Of a stretch of DNA of 64,000 nucleotides, positions 63,056 through 64,000 are shown piece by piece. The DNA is taken from the NCBI RefSeq assembly GCF_010500995.1, contig NZ_QVMK01000004.1, forward strand, positions 212,968-276,967. Direction: 5' to 3'. This stretch comes from Bacteroides sp. 224. GTDB taxonomy: Bacteria; Bacteroidota; Bacteroidia; Bacteroidales; Bacteroidaceae. The translations under genes were made by a program, and so were the position numbers. Positions within the stretch are counted from its first letter, which is position 1. Each line of letters begins with the position of its first letter. The notes under the pieces were generated by a model. It was given only the letters and a program-made list of their open reading frames with translations, was not told where the DNA came from and did not search any database.

Positions 63056-63120
63056 AAGCCTTCCGGAAACGATTTGGAAATAATCTCTAAAAAACAGCAA
63101 TAACTAAAAGAATATAGGTA

Positions 63121-63561
63121 ATGAGAAAAATCAATTTAATAGTAGTACACTGTTCAGCTACCCGAGAAAACATAAGATACACAGAATCGCAACTCGAAGA
63201 AGACCACAGGGCACGAGGATTCAATGGCACAGGATACCACTTCTACATCCGAAAGGATGGGCACATCATAACTACCCGACCCTTAGAGAAAATAGGGGCA
63301 CATGCCAAAGGATACAATGCGCATTCCATTGGAATATGTTACGAAGGAGGGCTCGATGAACGAGGAATCCCTAAAGATACAAGAACCTCCTGGCAGAAAC
63401 ATTCTTTACAAGTACTTATCAAAGCATTACAAATGGACTATCCCGATGCTAAAGTATGCGGACACAGAGATTTAAGTCCGGATAAAAATAAGAACGGGAG
63501 GATTGAACCATGCGAATGGATCAAAATGTGCCCATGCTTTGATGTACTCAAAGAGCTATAA
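63121..63561 (+). CDS. N-acetylmuramoyl-L-alanine amidase, AmpD/amidase_2 type
   Basis: A 146-residue zinc amidase that cuts between N-acetylmuramic acid and the stem peptide. Zinc ligands are the His in VVHCSAT (His10), the second His in GAHAKGYNAHSIGICYEGG (about residue 70) and the late His/Asp in CGHRDLSPDKNKNGRIEPCEW. No signal peptide, like phage endolysins and AmpD. It lies with HU and DUF4248 genes, a module known in Bacteroides accessory regions that resembles a phage lysis remnant. It could be domesticated for wall recycling or defence-related roles. Confidence 0.93.
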   Translation: MRKINLIVVHCSATRENIRYTESQLEEDHRARGFNGTGYHFYIRKDGHIITTRPLEKIGAHAKGYNAHSIGICYEGGLDERGIPKDTRTSWQKHSLQVLIKALQMDYPDAKVCGHRDLSPDKNKNGRIEPCEWIKMCPCFDVLKEL

Positions 63562-63590
63562 CAGCTTATCAAAAGGAGGTTCAGGCATTT

Positions 63591-63615
63591 GTCCGTCACT
63601 TGCACGGTGACGGAC
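63591..63615. repeat. Palindromic 25-bp repeat, copy 2 of an inverted pair
   Basis: GTCCGTCAC pairs with GTGACGGAC around TTGCACG. It is the exact reverse complement of the copy at 61140-61164 and lies 30 bp after the amidase stop, where it could also end transcription. Confidence 0.85.
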
Positions 63616-63746
63616 AAAAACAGAAACTTTAAAAATATATCAAAGGTAACATGAATGCAAGAGCCTTATACTTGTTTTTTTTAAATGCTGTAAACACGAT
63701 CTGTTATTTTGGCTCCGATCGTATCAACATTAAAAGCCATAGAGTT

Positions 63747-64000
63747 ATGCACAAACGCTATTTAGCAATCGCTTTCGGATGGTTAGTAATCTCTCCTACT
63801 ATTTGTTTGGCACAAAACAATGGGGTACGCACCGAGATGCTTTCTTTATACAAGAAGACTTCCATGCCGCATGTTGTATTGAAAAACAATTTGCTACTCG
63901 ATGCTACGCTTAGCTTTAATCTGGCGGCGGAGTTTCGGTTGTCGCGTCGGTATACGCTGGAGATAGGCGGTAGTTATAATCCCTGGACTTTCTCTTCCAA
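63747..64000 (+). CDS. DUF3575-like protein, 3' end beyond window
   Basis: The N-terminal 84 residues of a secreted protein. Signal peptide MHKRYLAIAFGWLVISPTICLAQ, then LKNNLLLDATLSFNLAAEFRLSRRYTLEIGGSYNPW, the start of the DUF3575 outer membrane fold often placed at the head of fimbrial (Mfa/FimA-type) loci in Bacteroides. The frame is open 32 codons further up to ATG at 63651, but the signal peptide begins at 63747. If fimbrial genes follow beyond the window, the recombinase upstream might control them; this cannot be judged here. Confidence 0.75.
   Translation, partial: MHKRYLAIAFGWLVISPTICLAQNNGVRTEMLSLYKKTSMPHVVLKNNLLLDATLSFNLAAEFRLSRRYTLEIGGSYNPWTFSS

Noticed and set aside
57397..63561. 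Complete prophage
   Set aside because: No capsid, terminase, portal or tail genes and no att duplication seen; called a phage-flavoured module only.

Overview
The window reads as chromosomal DNA of a Bacteroides-type bacterium (order Bacteroidales). The support is the TAnnTTTG -7 promoter motif upstream of many starts, the absence of clear Shine-Dalgarno sites, TonB receptors with SusC-like features, and families typical of this group (DUF4301, DUF4248, AIM24, golvesin-like domain, HU-SPOR protein, DUF3575). Species was not determined. I saw no rRNA, tRNA, CRISPR array or complete IS element.

Layout. 1-4.3 kb: a metal-handling cluster on the minus strand (TonB receptor, secreted HMA metal-binding protein, Cu+ ATPase cut by the window edge). 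4.4-9.5 kb: a plus-strand run of RsiV-like lipoprotein, rsmG, MBL hydrolase and gcvP. 9.6-16.6 kb: a BtuB-like TonB receptor, a BASS-family transporter, an L,D-transpeptidase and a GH2 glycosidase. 16.8-32.2 kb: the most striking region, a seven-gene minus-strand operon mixing ABC and RND efflux parts. In transcription order it is ABC ATPase, ABC-2 permease fused to an M1-like periplasmic region, TolC-type outer membrane factor, lipoprotein adaptor, RND pump, a 1567-residue RND pump fused to an ABC ATPase, and a second ABC-2 permease. 32.8-46.4 kb: housekeeping and envelope genes (OMP, AIM24, tdh, thioredoxin-like, serB, DEAD-box helicase, ugd, HU-SPOR, FHA, purT, DUF4301). 46.5-57.3 kb: relA-like synthetase, dgkA, pyrBI, flavin reductase, OMP, glyA, TSCPD protein, yebC, pheT. 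57.4-64 kb: an accessory, phage-flavoured region with a DnaB paralog, an HTH replication-like gene, a tyrosine recombinase, DUF4248, an HU-like protein, a coiled-coil protein, an AmpD-type amidase and the start of a DUF3575 gene.

The intergenic DNA is unusually structured. Four unrelated tandem arrays, at 1.9, 13.6, 32.4 and 61.4 kb, all have an exact 22-bp period and lie at gene 3' ends. Two 185-bp MITE-like copies with about 21-bp terminal inverted repeats bracket 32.6-35.7 kb in opposite orientation. About ten gaps hold long hairpins built from a few word families (CACAGAG, CACAGATT, AAACTATAAACTC, and one perfect 41-bp GC-rich stem). The 61-63.6 kb region has further inverted repeat pairs around the recombinase, HU and amidase genes.

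The candidates I would follow first are the hybrid RND-ABC efflux operon and the 22-bp-period arrays.
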